Assembly: GCA_026390635.1 (NCBI GenBank)
Contig: JAPLFO010000149.1
Location: 16,855 to 80,854, forward strand
Direction: 5' to 3'
Length of the DNA: 64,000 bases
Source: Ignavibacteriales bacterium
GTDB lineage: Bacteria > Bacteroidota > Ignavibacteria > UBA10030 > UBA8401
Shown here: positions 27,781 to 35,855 of the stretch, piece after piece
Layout of the letters: each line of letters starts with the position of its first letter
Numbering within the stretch: position 1 is the first letter of the stretch
The notes under the pieces: model-generated
Databases searched by the model: none
What the model saw: only the letters and a program-made list of their open reading frames with translations
Told to the model about the DNA's origin: nothing
Program-made: the position numbers and the translations under genes

Positions 27781-28676
27781 CTATTTGCTGATCGCTCTCA
27801 CCACATTATAGTCTTTGTCTGTCGCTTCCACAAAGCCGTAAATGAATTCAGTATCCCATCCCTGGGTAATTTTTTCCCTGTCAGCATTCATTCGTCCGAG
27901 CTTGAGGAGTGTTGTTTTTATCGCATCAACGACCGGTTTTGAGTAATCGCGTGCGACAACAATAGGAGACGTTGGAAATGGATCAGAATAGAGTAGTATC
28001 CTGATATTTCTGTTCATAATTTTTTTAATGAGGTATTCGCGCGTAACACCTTTGTGACATTCAGGATGACGCTTTGATGGTGCGGGAAATTAATAACCTC
28101 CTGAAGATCGCTGCGCATGATGTTGTTTTTTTTGAATACATAATGCAGTAACCAGTTGGATGAATATGATTCTTTCGACGGCAGAGCGATCTTCTTCTTC
28201 CTGAGATCATTCAGACTGAAGATGTTTTTTGAACCGGTGGTAAAGAGAACAGAGCGCGAGAAAGGTTCAAAATTACTATTCAATGGTTTCAAAATCGGAA
28301 TAACACCGTATTCGTCGTGCGCTTTGATATAGACATAGGATCCTACAAATGCCGCTGCAACCTCTTTCCGGATCAACATCTTCACCGCTTGGCCATAATC
28401 ATCACAGAGCCTGAGCTCGAATCTATATGCGGTTTTCGATGTGAGATAGTCCAGCACTGGCTGATAGCCGCTGTAAATGATATGAGGCGGATATCGCGAA
28501 ATGACGCTGATGTAAACAGCCGGCTTGTTGACAGAAACGGAATCGATCGAAATCTCTTCGATATTCCTTTCCACAATTCCCTCAATATTTACTGCATATC
28601 GGTAGAAATAGTATGTGAACACCGATGCGAGAAACATAAAGAGAGACAATCCGGCGACAATGGTTTTCTTCTTCAT
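27781..28676 (-). pseudogene. PhnD-like phosphonate/phosphate-type binding protein, frameshifted
   Basis: Two track ORFs form one gene. The upstream part (true start MKKKTIVAGLSLFMFLASV at 28676, a membrane leader) reads VYISVISRYPPHIIYSGYQPVLDYL ... AAFVGSYVYIKA ... HHQSVILNVTK. Here the frame is lost, and the 78-codon ORF 27781..28017 continues with RNIRILLYSDPFPTSPIVVA and VVDAIKTTLLKL. PhnD-type proteins usually carry a 'KG..DAG' ligand-pocket stretch at this junction, and it is missing. A small deletion that is not a multiple of three fits. It leads the operon with the kinase and NtrC-type regulator, so it was probably the ligand sensor of that system. Confidence 0.78.
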
Positions 28677-28887
28677 TTCTGTACTAATTGGTGTGACTAT
28701 GGGCGACTGCGATATCTCTATAAAAACCGTTCCAAATATTTCTGTCGTCTTTAGGGCAGAATAGCCTATTACTACCGCCGGCATAGACCACGACGACGAA
28801 AAATCGTCAACATGACCATTGATCGTCGAATCAAGATACTGTTTTTTCGACAAACTTGTAATCGGTGCAAAAACAGCCTGTTTTCTA

Positions 28888-28902
28888 TGGCATATTGTTT
28901 GA
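28888..28902 (+). promoter_or_regulatory. Possible sigma-54 promoter before the CYTH operon
   Basis: TGGCAT-ATTGT-TTGA matches the RpoN consensus TGGCAC-N5-TTGC except for the sixth base and the final C, with correct spacing. It lies 60 bases upstream of the first CYTH gene and next to the operon of an NtrC-type activator. The changed -12 C lowers confidence. Confidence 0.3.
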
Positions 28903-28961
28903 CTACATGCCATTAACCAGCAAAGAAACCAATCGATCATTACTACTGAAAGGGAGCCAGT

Positions 28962-29546
28962 ATGCAGGAAATAATACCGCGTTGGGAATGGCGGACGTTT
29001 ACCAATGACCTAAAAAAGGCCGAAGAAAACATCCGGAAATTTCCTGAAGGAAAGTCGCGCGAAAGTGCAGAAGTCTATATTCTTTCTGAAGTCAGTATGG
29101 ACAATACGAAGGTGCGCGATGATCTGATGGATATAAAAACCCTTCAACAGGTGAACGAGGATCGGCTTGAACTCTGGCTGCCAATTATGAAAGGTACCTT
29201 CCCTCTTCCTGTCCCCGAGATCGAAAAAGTATTCAAGTGCTTTCGGGTCAGCGTTCCAAAATTTGAGCGGGATCAGTATACGTTCCAACAGTACCTTGAT
29301 GAAGTGATCCGTCCGTCGAAATTGCTGAAAGCGGTCAATGTGTTCAAGAAACGGACCGGTTTCACGATTAACAACTGCATCGTTGAGATCGCAGAAGTGA
29401 AGGTTGACGATAAATGGATCAAAACCGCCGCAGTCGAAATGGAAGATCCGGCAATGGTTATTAAAACTGTACGCGAACTGGAGTTGGATAACTTCCCGAA
29501 TATCAATTATCTGCGCGGCCTCAAGAACCTCGTTGGAATGAAATAA
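28962..29546 (+). CDS. Divergent CYTH-like domain protein
   Basis: A 194-residue soluble protein with GGGAG 6 bases before the start. It begins IPRWEWRTF and has DNTKVRDDLMDIKTLQQVN around residues 45-62, which resembles the R-x-R / x-x-K strands of CYTH (triphosphate tunnel) folds. A further charged strand VEIAEVKVDDKWIKTAAVEMED lies near residue 145. The very next gene is a clear CYTH protein 11 bases downstream, supporting a paired role with phosphorylated or polyphosphate substrates. The assignment to the CYTH superfamily is by pattern only and the substrate is unknown. Confidence 0.6.
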   Translation: MQEIIPRWEWRTFTNDLKKAEENIRKFPEGKSRESAEVYILSEVSMDNTKVRDDLMDIKTLQQVNEDRLELWLPIMKGTFPLPVPEIEKVFKCFRVSVPKFERDQYTFQQYLDEVIRPSKLLKAVNVFKKRTGFTINNCIVEIAEVKVDDKWIKTAAVEMEDPAMVIKTVRELELDNFPNINYLRGLKNLVGMK

Positions 29547-29557
29547 GGAGAAGGTCA

Positions 29558-30031
29558 ATGGGAAAAGAGATCGAGAGAAAATTTCTGGTACAGGGAGATT
29601 TCAAACCCTCTGCCGGCAAACAAACGCGCATCGTGCAGGGATATCTTTCTTCAGTTCCTGAGCGGACGGTACGCGTTCGCATCAAAGGCGACAAGGGATA
29701 TATCACGATCAAAGGGATCGGCAATCTATCCGGTGCGAGCAGATATGAATGGGAAAAAGAGATTCCGATCAGCGAAACAGAAGAACTGTTGAAGATTTGT
29801 GAGCCGGGAGTGATCGACAAGACACGATTTTTGGTGAAGGCCGGCGTCCATACATTCGAAGTTGACGAATTCTACGGTGAGAATGACGGGCTTGTCGTTG
29901 CAGAGGTCGAACTGGCATCCGAGACGGAATCGTTTGAAAAGCCATCATGGCTTGGCGAAGAAGTCACCGGAGACACGCGCTACTATAACTCGATGCTGAT
30001 GAAGAATCCATTTACGAAATGGCCAAAGTAG
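29558..30031 (+). CDS. CYTH domain protein, probable inorganic triphosphatase
   Basis: A 157-residue CYTH/triphosphate tunnel metalloenzyme of usual length. The defining EIERKFLV is at residues 4-11. The ring of charged strands is visible: RTVRVRIKGDKGYITIKG, YEWEKEIP, KTRFLV, HTFEVDEFYG and LVVAEVEL. Family members hydrolyse tripolyphosphate or act on other triphosphates using Mg or Mn in a cationic tunnel. AAGGAG lies before the start. It is the second gene of an operon with a CYTH-like partner, a DASS transporter and a membrane-anchored protein. Confidence 0.9.
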   Translation: MGKEIERKFLVQGDFKPSAGKQTRIVQGYLSSVPERTVRVRIKGDKGYITIKGIGNLSGASRYEWEKEIPISETEELLKICEPGVIDKTRFLVKAGVHTFEVDEFYGENDGLVVAEVELASETESFEKPSWLGEEVTGDTRYYNSMLMKNPFTKWPK

Positions 30032-30038
30032 ATAACGA

Positions 30039-31543
30039 ATGACCGTGCGAATTGAATCGGCGGTACCACAATCGGCGGACACTGGTTCCGCAGATCACAA
30101 CGGAAAGAATCTGGACGAACTGCTTGATCTGGACAAGCACCGTCTTTCCGTTATTCCTCAAAAAAAATCCACCGGTACCGAGCGATGGATGAAATTCCTC
30201 GGCATTCCTGTCGGCATTGCGGTTTTCCTTTGGCTCTATTATATGCCGACACCCGCCGGACTTACTGCGTCCGGGCAGTCTATCATTGCATCGTTCTGTT
30301 TTGCCCTCATCCTCTGGATTTCCGAATCCATTCCGACACATGTCACATCGTTGATACTCATGGTGCTGCTTGTGTTCCTGGATGGATGGGACATGAAGAA
30401 CGTACTGGGCGTTCTGGGTTTCGACGTTATCTGGCTGAACGTACTGGCATTCATTCTGAGTTCATTGCTGGTAAAAACAAATTTAGCGAAACGAATTGCA
30501 CTTGCCTTGATCGTAAAATTCGGTCATAGTGCGATGCCCATGATGCTCGCATTCCTTCTCCTGCAGCTTGTCTTGGCACCGCTGATCCCCGCAACGGCAG
30601 CGCGGACCGTGATAACGCTTCCCATTATGCTGATCGTTGCATCTATCTACGGTTCAACAAATGAGAATCCGAACAATTTTGGAAAGAATCTCTTCCTGCA
30701 GAATTTGCTTGGTATCAATATTTTTTCTTCCGGATTTATGACCGGAAGCACCGCCAATCTCATTGCCATCTCGTTCATCTTCAGCATGGCGGGAACAAAG
30801 GTGTATTATACCGATTGGATGTTTGCAAATCTGCCGGTTGTTCTGATTGCCATGTCCCTTGCGTGGGTCATCGGTCCGAAACTGCTGTTCAAACTCTCTG
30901 CTAAAGAATCCACCCCGGCCGTCCATGGCGGCATCGAAGTGCTTAAGAAACAGCTCGACGCAATGGGAAAAATGAGCTTTCTGGAAAAAAAGGGCGCAGT
31001 CATTTTTGGCATTGTCGTTATTCTCTGGGTAACGGATCGATTCCATTTTGCGCTTTTCGGTTTTCAGATCGATCCGGTTATGGCAGCCATGGTGGGCGGC
31101 ATTATTGCACTGCTTCCTAAGGTGGGGATACTAAAATGGAACGACTGTGACATTCCATGGCATCTCATGCTCTTCAGTGCGGGAGCCTATGCCGGTGGAT
31201 TGGCGCTCAACGACTCCGGTGCTGCTCGATGGGTGGTCCAGAACCTCTTCTCGGCGTTCCATCTTGACAAAAACATCAACTTCTGGCTGTTGTACACGAT
31301 TGTTATATCTGTGATGATGTATTCGCATTCAATCCGCTGGCATTGGCTCTCCCTGCCGCATTTACTATCGACTGGGTTATCGGACTGCCGATCAGCGCGA
31401 AGCCGAATGTCATTTTGTTCACGACCGGTCAATATTCCGTATTGGACAACATCAAATACGGATTCATCATGGCAACGATAGGAATCATTCTGCTGGTGAT
31501 TGCGGGACTTACCTGGTTCAGATTTTTGGGAATCACTCCATGA
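30039..31543 (+). pseudogene. DASS (SLC13) sodium/anion symporter, broken by an internal deletion
   Basis: The track shows a 480-codon ORF whose last 65 codons are nonsense, and a separate ORF 31343..31543 carrying the real C-terminus (NPLALALPAAFTIDWVIGLP ... GLTWFRFLG). Up to YTIVISVMMYSH the sequence is a normal DASS/SLC13 transporter with about ten membrane segments and the substrate-loop region ATAARTVITLPIM. The usual 'HFIFTSKT...' helix that should follow MMYSH is missing and the frame changes at TATTCGCATTC, which contains an ATTC microrepeat. A deletion of roughly 25-30 codons, not a multiple of three, fits. The family imports dicarboxylates, sulfate or phosphate with Na+. Confidence 0.8.
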
Positions 31544-32301
31544 CGAAGAGAATCGGAGTACATGCATTCATCATATTTCTCCTGGCGGTTCTCCCGCTGC
31601 CGATCGCCGCTCAATTGCTGAAACAGTTTTCAGAACAAGTCCTTCTGGAAAAAGACGGCAGCGCAACAGTGGTGTGGCATATTGTTCCGGCAAGCGATAC
31701 ACTGCGCTCTCTTATGGTGCCATGGAACTTCCCTTTCACAGCAGGAGAGGCAATTTCTTTTGTCGTTCGCGGTAATGACACATCCTTCCGCGCTGCCGAT
31801 GCGGAACTTGCCGAGAGGGAAGGCATCCACTTTGTCAGAGTCGGAAACCACGATCGCTCGCCGCTGCATGCCCTGCAGATGCAATTTACCATTCAGCGGT
31901 ACTGCAACTTTGGAAAAGAGAAAGCGACCGATTTCGGGAACTATACAATTAAAAAGAGATTCATCAATACTTCCCTGGCATCGATTGATCAATTCTCACT
32001 GGAACTCGTTCTCCCGTCAGGATTTGTCGTTACGTCTGTCGACGAGACAATTCCCAAGCAGACGGAGGATAATTCCATTTCGCCATTTGTCATTGGAAGG
32101 ACAGAAGGAAGAAACAGCGTCGTCGTGCATGCCTCAAAAATGAAACTTGGAGAGCATGCATTTATGAAGTTGCAGACAAAACCTGAGGCAAAGTCTCCCG
32201 TGCTATTCATAAGCCTGTCACTGATCGGTATTCTCTATGCTTTTTTCTTCCGCGACCTGCTGAAGAAGAAAGAATACGAACAACACGCCGACAAAACGTA
32301 A
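31540..32301 (+). CDS. Exported membrane-anchored protein of the CYTH/DASS operon
   Basis: A 253-residue protein starting in an ATGA overlap with the DASS stop, so it is translationally coupled. It has a signal peptide (FIIFLLAVLPLPIAAQ), about 190 residues of beta-rich periplasmic domain, and a C-terminal membrane helix (VLFISLSLIGILYAFFF) followed by a basic tail. The pattern ('VLLEKDGSATVVWHI ... LPSGFVVTSVDE') is reminiscent of periplasmic domains that begin DUF2207-type proteins, but I cannot assign a family. Operon position suggests a role linked to the transporter or the CYTH enzymes. Confidence 0.7.
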   Translation: MTKRIGVHAFIIFLLAVLPLPIAAQLLKQFSEQVLLEKDGSATVVWHIVPASDTLRSLMVPWNFPFTAGEAISFVVRGNDTSFRAADAELAEREGIHFVRVGNHDRSPLHALQMQFTIQRYCNFGKEKATDFGNYTIKKRFINTSLASIDQFSLELVLPSGFVVTSVDETIPKQTEDNSISPFVIGRTEGRNSVVVHASKMKLGEHAFMKLQTKPEAKSPVLFISLSLIGILYAFFFRDLLKKKEYEQHADKT

Positions 32302-32473
32302 TGTCAGGCAGCAATGTCTCCCTTTTCAAGAATGGTTAAACGTGCAAGAGCAAATCACGATCTTCTGCTTGATGAGTGAGTGACCCCGGAATTCACCGAG
32401 GATGTTTTCCCAGATTGGTGAATTGAATCGCAAATAGCTGGAACAGAATTACAGAACCATCACAAAAAGCAAA

Positions 32474-32488
32474 CGGCATCTCGAGTGC
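32474..32488 (+). promoter_or_regulatory. Weak sigma-54-like site before the porin gene
   Basis: CGGCAT-CTCGA-GTGC keeps the essential GG and GC at the right spacing but differs from TGGCAC-N5-TTGC at three positions. It lies about 70 bases before the porin start. It resembles the site at 28888, including T in place of C at position six. Low confidence. Confidence 0.2.
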
Positions 32489-32559
32489 TATGCTCAAAGA
32501 TCTAATCAACCATATCAATTAACTAACCATTTCATCAACTATTTTACAGAGGGATTCTT

Positions 32560-33828
32560 ATGAATACAAAGCATACACGCTGGATCGTGCTGATGTTCGC
32601 GTTGATAGGCACCATTAGCTCTTTCCTCATTGCACAAGACGCTCGCGTGCCCGGCGAGGATGCGATCAAAGCCCCCTTGGGTGCAGAGGCAAAAGACGGT
32701 AAGCTCGTTTTTGATTCGAAGGATTCAACATTTCAATGGTGGTTTGATTCAAGAATTCAGATTGACGGTGCCAAATATTTCGAGAACAAGAACCGCATGA
32801 GCGATGGAACGATCATGAGAAAGGTCACATTCGCACTGAAAGCTGTTCTCTGGAAAAACTGGCAGGCGGAAGTTGATGTTGACTATGGCGAAAACGTCCT
32901 TGATCTTCGCGACGCGTTTATCCAATTCAATATCCCGAATCAAAATCTTTCATTGAAGGTTGGAAACTTCAAAGAACCGTTCGGATTGGATGCACTGATT
33001 AGTTCCCGTCTCTTGCCATTCATGGAACGTTCCAGTGTTTCAAATGCAATTGCTCTTGGCAGAAGAGTGGGTTTCTCTGCAAACTATTGGCAGGATTATG
33101 GGCAGGTAACAGTCGGCGTTTTCGGACATGAGGTCGGAACAAGAATTGACAAAGGAACCGACGATGAAGGATATTCAGCCAATGTTCGCATCACAGCCGC
33201 TCCAATCAACACACATGGCAAGAACCTCCATTTAGGATTTGCGGCTTCATACAAGACTCCTGATGCTGCGATGGGTGTCCCTCTGAATTCGCTGGAGGTC
33301 AAATCGCGTACTGAAACATACGTTTTTGATCCCAAACTGCTGCACACTGGTGCTATTACTGATATTAACTATTGGACTCGTTTTTCCGGTGAATTGATGG
33401 GAATTTATGGACCGTTCTATGTGCAGGCGGAATACTTGGGAATGTCAATTACACGATGGTATGGAAATCCGAAAATCAATCTTGGCGGAGGATATGGGTT
33501 AGTCTCTTGGATGGTAACCGGAGAGACAAGAGCTTATTATGTTGATGAAGGCGAGAGTGGCCCTATTGAACAGCCGATACATTCCTGGGGTGCCTTAGAA
33601 GTTGCGGCACGCTATAGTGTGACCGACCTGAACGACTCTAAAGCCAATATCACCGGTGGAAAAGCGAACATTCTTACACTCGGTGTAAATTACTACCCCG
33701 TCCAGACTATCAAAATGATGTTGAACTATGCGATGGTGAAATTAGATAAGTATGCAGACAGCAACGGCAAGTTCATCGGAGCCGATGATCATTCGTTTGT
33801 ACAAATAAGGTTTCAAGCATCACTCTAA
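32560..33828 (+). CDS. Phosphate-type porin (OprO/OprP family)
   Basis: A 422-residue outer-membrane protein with a signal peptide (MFALIGTISSFLIAQ). The core matches the OprO/P porin family: FDSRIQIDGAKYFENKN, KNWQAEVDVDYGENVLDLRDAFIQF, LSLKVGNFKEPFGLDALISSRLLPFMERS, GRRVGFSANYW, and the final strand SFVQIRFQASL. OprP is the phosphate-selective porin of Pseudomonas and OprO prefers pyrophosphate, but many family members pass other anions. AGAGGGA lies before the start. Three lipoprotein or T9SS genes follow closely on the same strand. Confidence 0.88.
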   Translation: MNTKHTRWIVLMFALIGTISSFLIAQDARVPGEDAIKAPLGAEAKDGKLVFDSKDSTFQWWFDSRIQIDGAKYFENKNRMSDGTIMRKVTFALKAVLWKNWQAEVDVDYGENVLDLRDAFIQFNIPNQNLSLKVGNFKEPFGLDALISSRLLPFMERSSVSNAIALGRRVGFSANYWQDYGQVTVGVFGHEVGTRIDKGTDDEGYSANVRITAAPINTHGKNLHLGFAASYKTPDAAMGVPLNSLEVKSRTETYVFDPKLLHTGAITDINYWTRFSGELMGIYGPFYVQAEYLGMSITRWYGNPKINLGGGYGLVSWMVTGETRAYYVDEGESGPIEQPIHSWGALEVAARYSVTDLNDSKANITGGKANILTLGVNYYPVQTIKMMLNYAMVKLDKYADSNGKFIGADDHSFVQIRFQASL

Positions 33829-33843
33829 CCTCGAGGATCATGT

Positions 33844-34773
33844 ATGAAAAAGATAATAGTTGTTATCGTACCGCTTATGATCATTACGGGAGCATTTCTT
33901 TCATGTTCCCGAGATGCACCGGCTCCTACTGGACCGGCACCAAAGGTGATTGTACCGGTAGTAATGAATGAAATATATACACAAGGTATCCGTTCCAATC
34001 CAGATTGGATTGAAATTTACAATCCCAATTCCGATTCCATAAGTATTGGAGGATATACTGTTTACAGTCTTGCGGGAAAGAACGGCGCAAAACCAAAGAA
34101 AGCAATTCCTTCGGGGACCTATGTCCCGGGGATGGGTCATTACGTCGTCGTGGTGAATGATACCATCTCTGCAAGCGCGTTTGATCTATCTGCCGGCGGT
34201 GAAAAAGTCTGGTTTGAAAATGGAACTGGAACCATTGTTGACAGTGTCAATGTACCTGCTCTCGGTGTTGATTCTTCGTATGCACGAAAGCCCGACGGCG
34301 CGAGTACGTGGGTTATAGCGACGCCACCGACGAAGGGAGCTGCAAATTCTATCCTTCCAATTGTTATGAATGAAATCTTTGTTCAAGGTGTAGCAGGCAA
34401 TCTTGATTGGATTGAACTGTATAACCCCAACACTGCTTCGGCCAATATCGGCGGGTATAAAATCTATGATATCGGCGGACAAGGTGGTACGAAACCAAAG
34501 AAGGACATTCCCGTTGGCACAATCATTGCCGCAAAAGGCTTCTTCGTAATCATTGTCGATACGGCAAGCTTTACCGGTGATTTGAGCGGATTTGGACTAT
34601 CCCAAAATGGCGAAGCTGTCTGGCTGGAAAATGCAAACGGCAATATCCTCGATAATGTCACCTTCCCTGCGATGACAAGCACGGGCGGTACAGTATCGTA
34701 TGGAAGAAAACCAGATGGGAGTTCCAACTGGCAGATCCTCACCGTCATTACACGCGGAACATCAAACAATTAA
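33844..34773 (+). CDS. Lipoprotein with two lamin-tail domains
   Basis: A 309-residue protein with a lipobox (MIITGAFLSC), so it is lipid-anchored. Two lamin-tail (LTD) modules follow: VVMNEIYTQG ... DWIEIYNP ... FDLSAGGEKVWFENG (about 38-165) and IVMNEIFVQG ... DWIELYNP ... GGQGGTKPKKDIP ... GEAVWLENANG (about 172-305). Bacterial LTDs are beta-sandwich modules often attached to nucleases, phosphatases and CotH proteins, and may bind DNA or anchor proteins. The gene starts 15 bases after the porin and ends before a strong hairpin. The same LTD subtype occurs in the genes at 35856 and 39518. Confidence 0.85.
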   Translation: MKKIIVVIVPLMIITGAFLSCSRDAPAPTGPAPKVIVPVVMNEIYTQGIRSNPDWIEIYNPNSDSISIGGYTVYSLAGKNGAKPKKAIPSGTYVPGMGHYVVVVNDTISASAFDLSAGGEKVWFENGTGTIVDSVNVPALGVDSSYARKPDGASTWVIATPPTKGAANSILPIVMNEIFVQGVAGNLDWIELYNPNTASANIGGYKIYDIGGQGGTKPKKDIPVGTIIAAKGFFVIIVDTASFTGDLSGFGLSQNGEAVWLENANGNILDNVTFPAMTSTGGTVSYGRKPDGSSNWQILTVITRGTSNN

Positions 34774-34783
34774 GAACGAAGGG

Positions 34784-34812
34784 CTGAACCGGATCACATC
34801 GATCCGGTTCAG
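34784..34812 (+). promoter_or_regulatory. Intercistronic 12-bp hairpin ahead of next ribosome binding site
   Basis: CTGAACCGGATC-ACATC-GATCCGGTTCAG is a perfect 12-bp stem with no T-run. It ends two bases before the GGGATG that serves the downstream gene. It may stabilise or process the mRNA, or affect translation of the SdiA-regulated gene, rather than terminate. Confidence 0.55.
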
Positions 34813-34824
34813 TGGGATGATTGA

Positions 34825-35592
34825 ATGAAGAGAATACGAGTTGTACCTCTGCCAATGGCTAGCGTTGCGCTCATACCATTGTTGTTGCTGCTGGCATGCA
34901 GTCGCACGGAACCGACTGTTGCAGTTCCAGTGCCAGTCAACGGCGGGCTTGTGGAGCTAAGCGTTCATAACACGTCTGTTCCGGAACCCTCAGGGCTGGT
35001 GTACAATTCCAAGAACAACACCTTGATGACAGTATCAGACGCAAACGCGACTGTGTACGAGATTGATTTTATGGGAAACATTCTTCATTCGTTTGTAGTG
35101 CAGGGATCGGATCTGGAGGGAATTGCACTGTCGCCAGATTGCGACACAATGTATTTGGCGGAGGAAGGAAACCAACAGATTTCAACGTATCTCATCAACG
35201 GCTCGAAGATCAGTTCATTGAAAGTTCCTGTCGCAACCGAACAGAACCATTCGTTGGAAGGGGTCACGATTGACGATCGCCGCCACATCTATGTCGTCAA
35301 TGAGAAGAATCCGAGATTATTACTGGAATTCAACGGAGTAACGGAAGTCGCCCGGACGGAGATCACTGCAACGCTGGATCTGTCGGATGTCAGCTACGAT
35401 GCCGCTTACGATTGTCTCTGGATCGTCAGTGACGAGTCACAAAAGATATTAAAATGCACCAGAAGCGGCATTGTTCTGAACGAATATCAGATTTCCTTCT
35501 CCAAGGGAGAGGGAATTGCCATGGTCGGCGACAAGATGTACATTATAAGCGATGCAACCGGGAAATTGTATGTGTTCAATAAACCCCGATAG
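34825..35592 (+). CDS. SdiA-regulated-domain lipoprotein (beta-propeller)
   Basis: A 255-residue lipoprotein (lipobox ALIPLLLLLAC). After it comes a propeller of the SdiA-regulated family: LSVHNTSVPEPSGLVYNS, LMTVSDANATVYEIDFMGN, GSDLEGIALSPDCDTMYLAEE, HSLEGVTIDDRRHIYVVNE, DLSDVSYDAAYDCLWIVSDES and GEGIAMVGDKMYIISDATG. Each repeat is one blade with a conserved acidic turn, related to the strictosidine-synthase and phytase-like propellers. The function of the family is not established. The gene lies between two LTD genes in what is probably one transcript with the porin. Confidence 0.87.
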   Translation: MKRIRVVPLPMASVALIPLLLLLACSRTEPTVAVPVPVNGGLVELSVHNTSVPEPSGLVYNSKNNTLMTVSDANATVYEIDFMGNILHSFVVQGSDLEGIALSPDCDTMYLAEEGNQQISTYLINGSKISSLKVPVATEQNHSLEGVTIDDRRHIYVVNEKNPRLLLEFNGVTEVARTEITATLDLSDVSYDAAYDCLWIVSDESQKILKCTRSGIVLNEYQISFSKGEGIAMVGDKMYIISDATGKLYVFNKPR

Positions 35593-35855
35593 AATCAATA
35601 GCACGGGCTGCGATCTTTCATCATGAGAAGGAAATACACAAAAACCGTGCACTTCTTGATTGAATTCGTTCACTAGAAGGTAAAGAGCAACGATTCTTTG
35701 GGGTATTTTGTATGTTGTAAAAGGAGCAGTTGCAAATATATTGCTTTCCAAAAACCACAATAGCAATATTTCCATTACTACTTGATGGTGCGGAGTTACG
35801 CCATCGTTGTATATAATTAATTCACCTTGCTCTCCCTAAAAATAATGGAGGTCCA

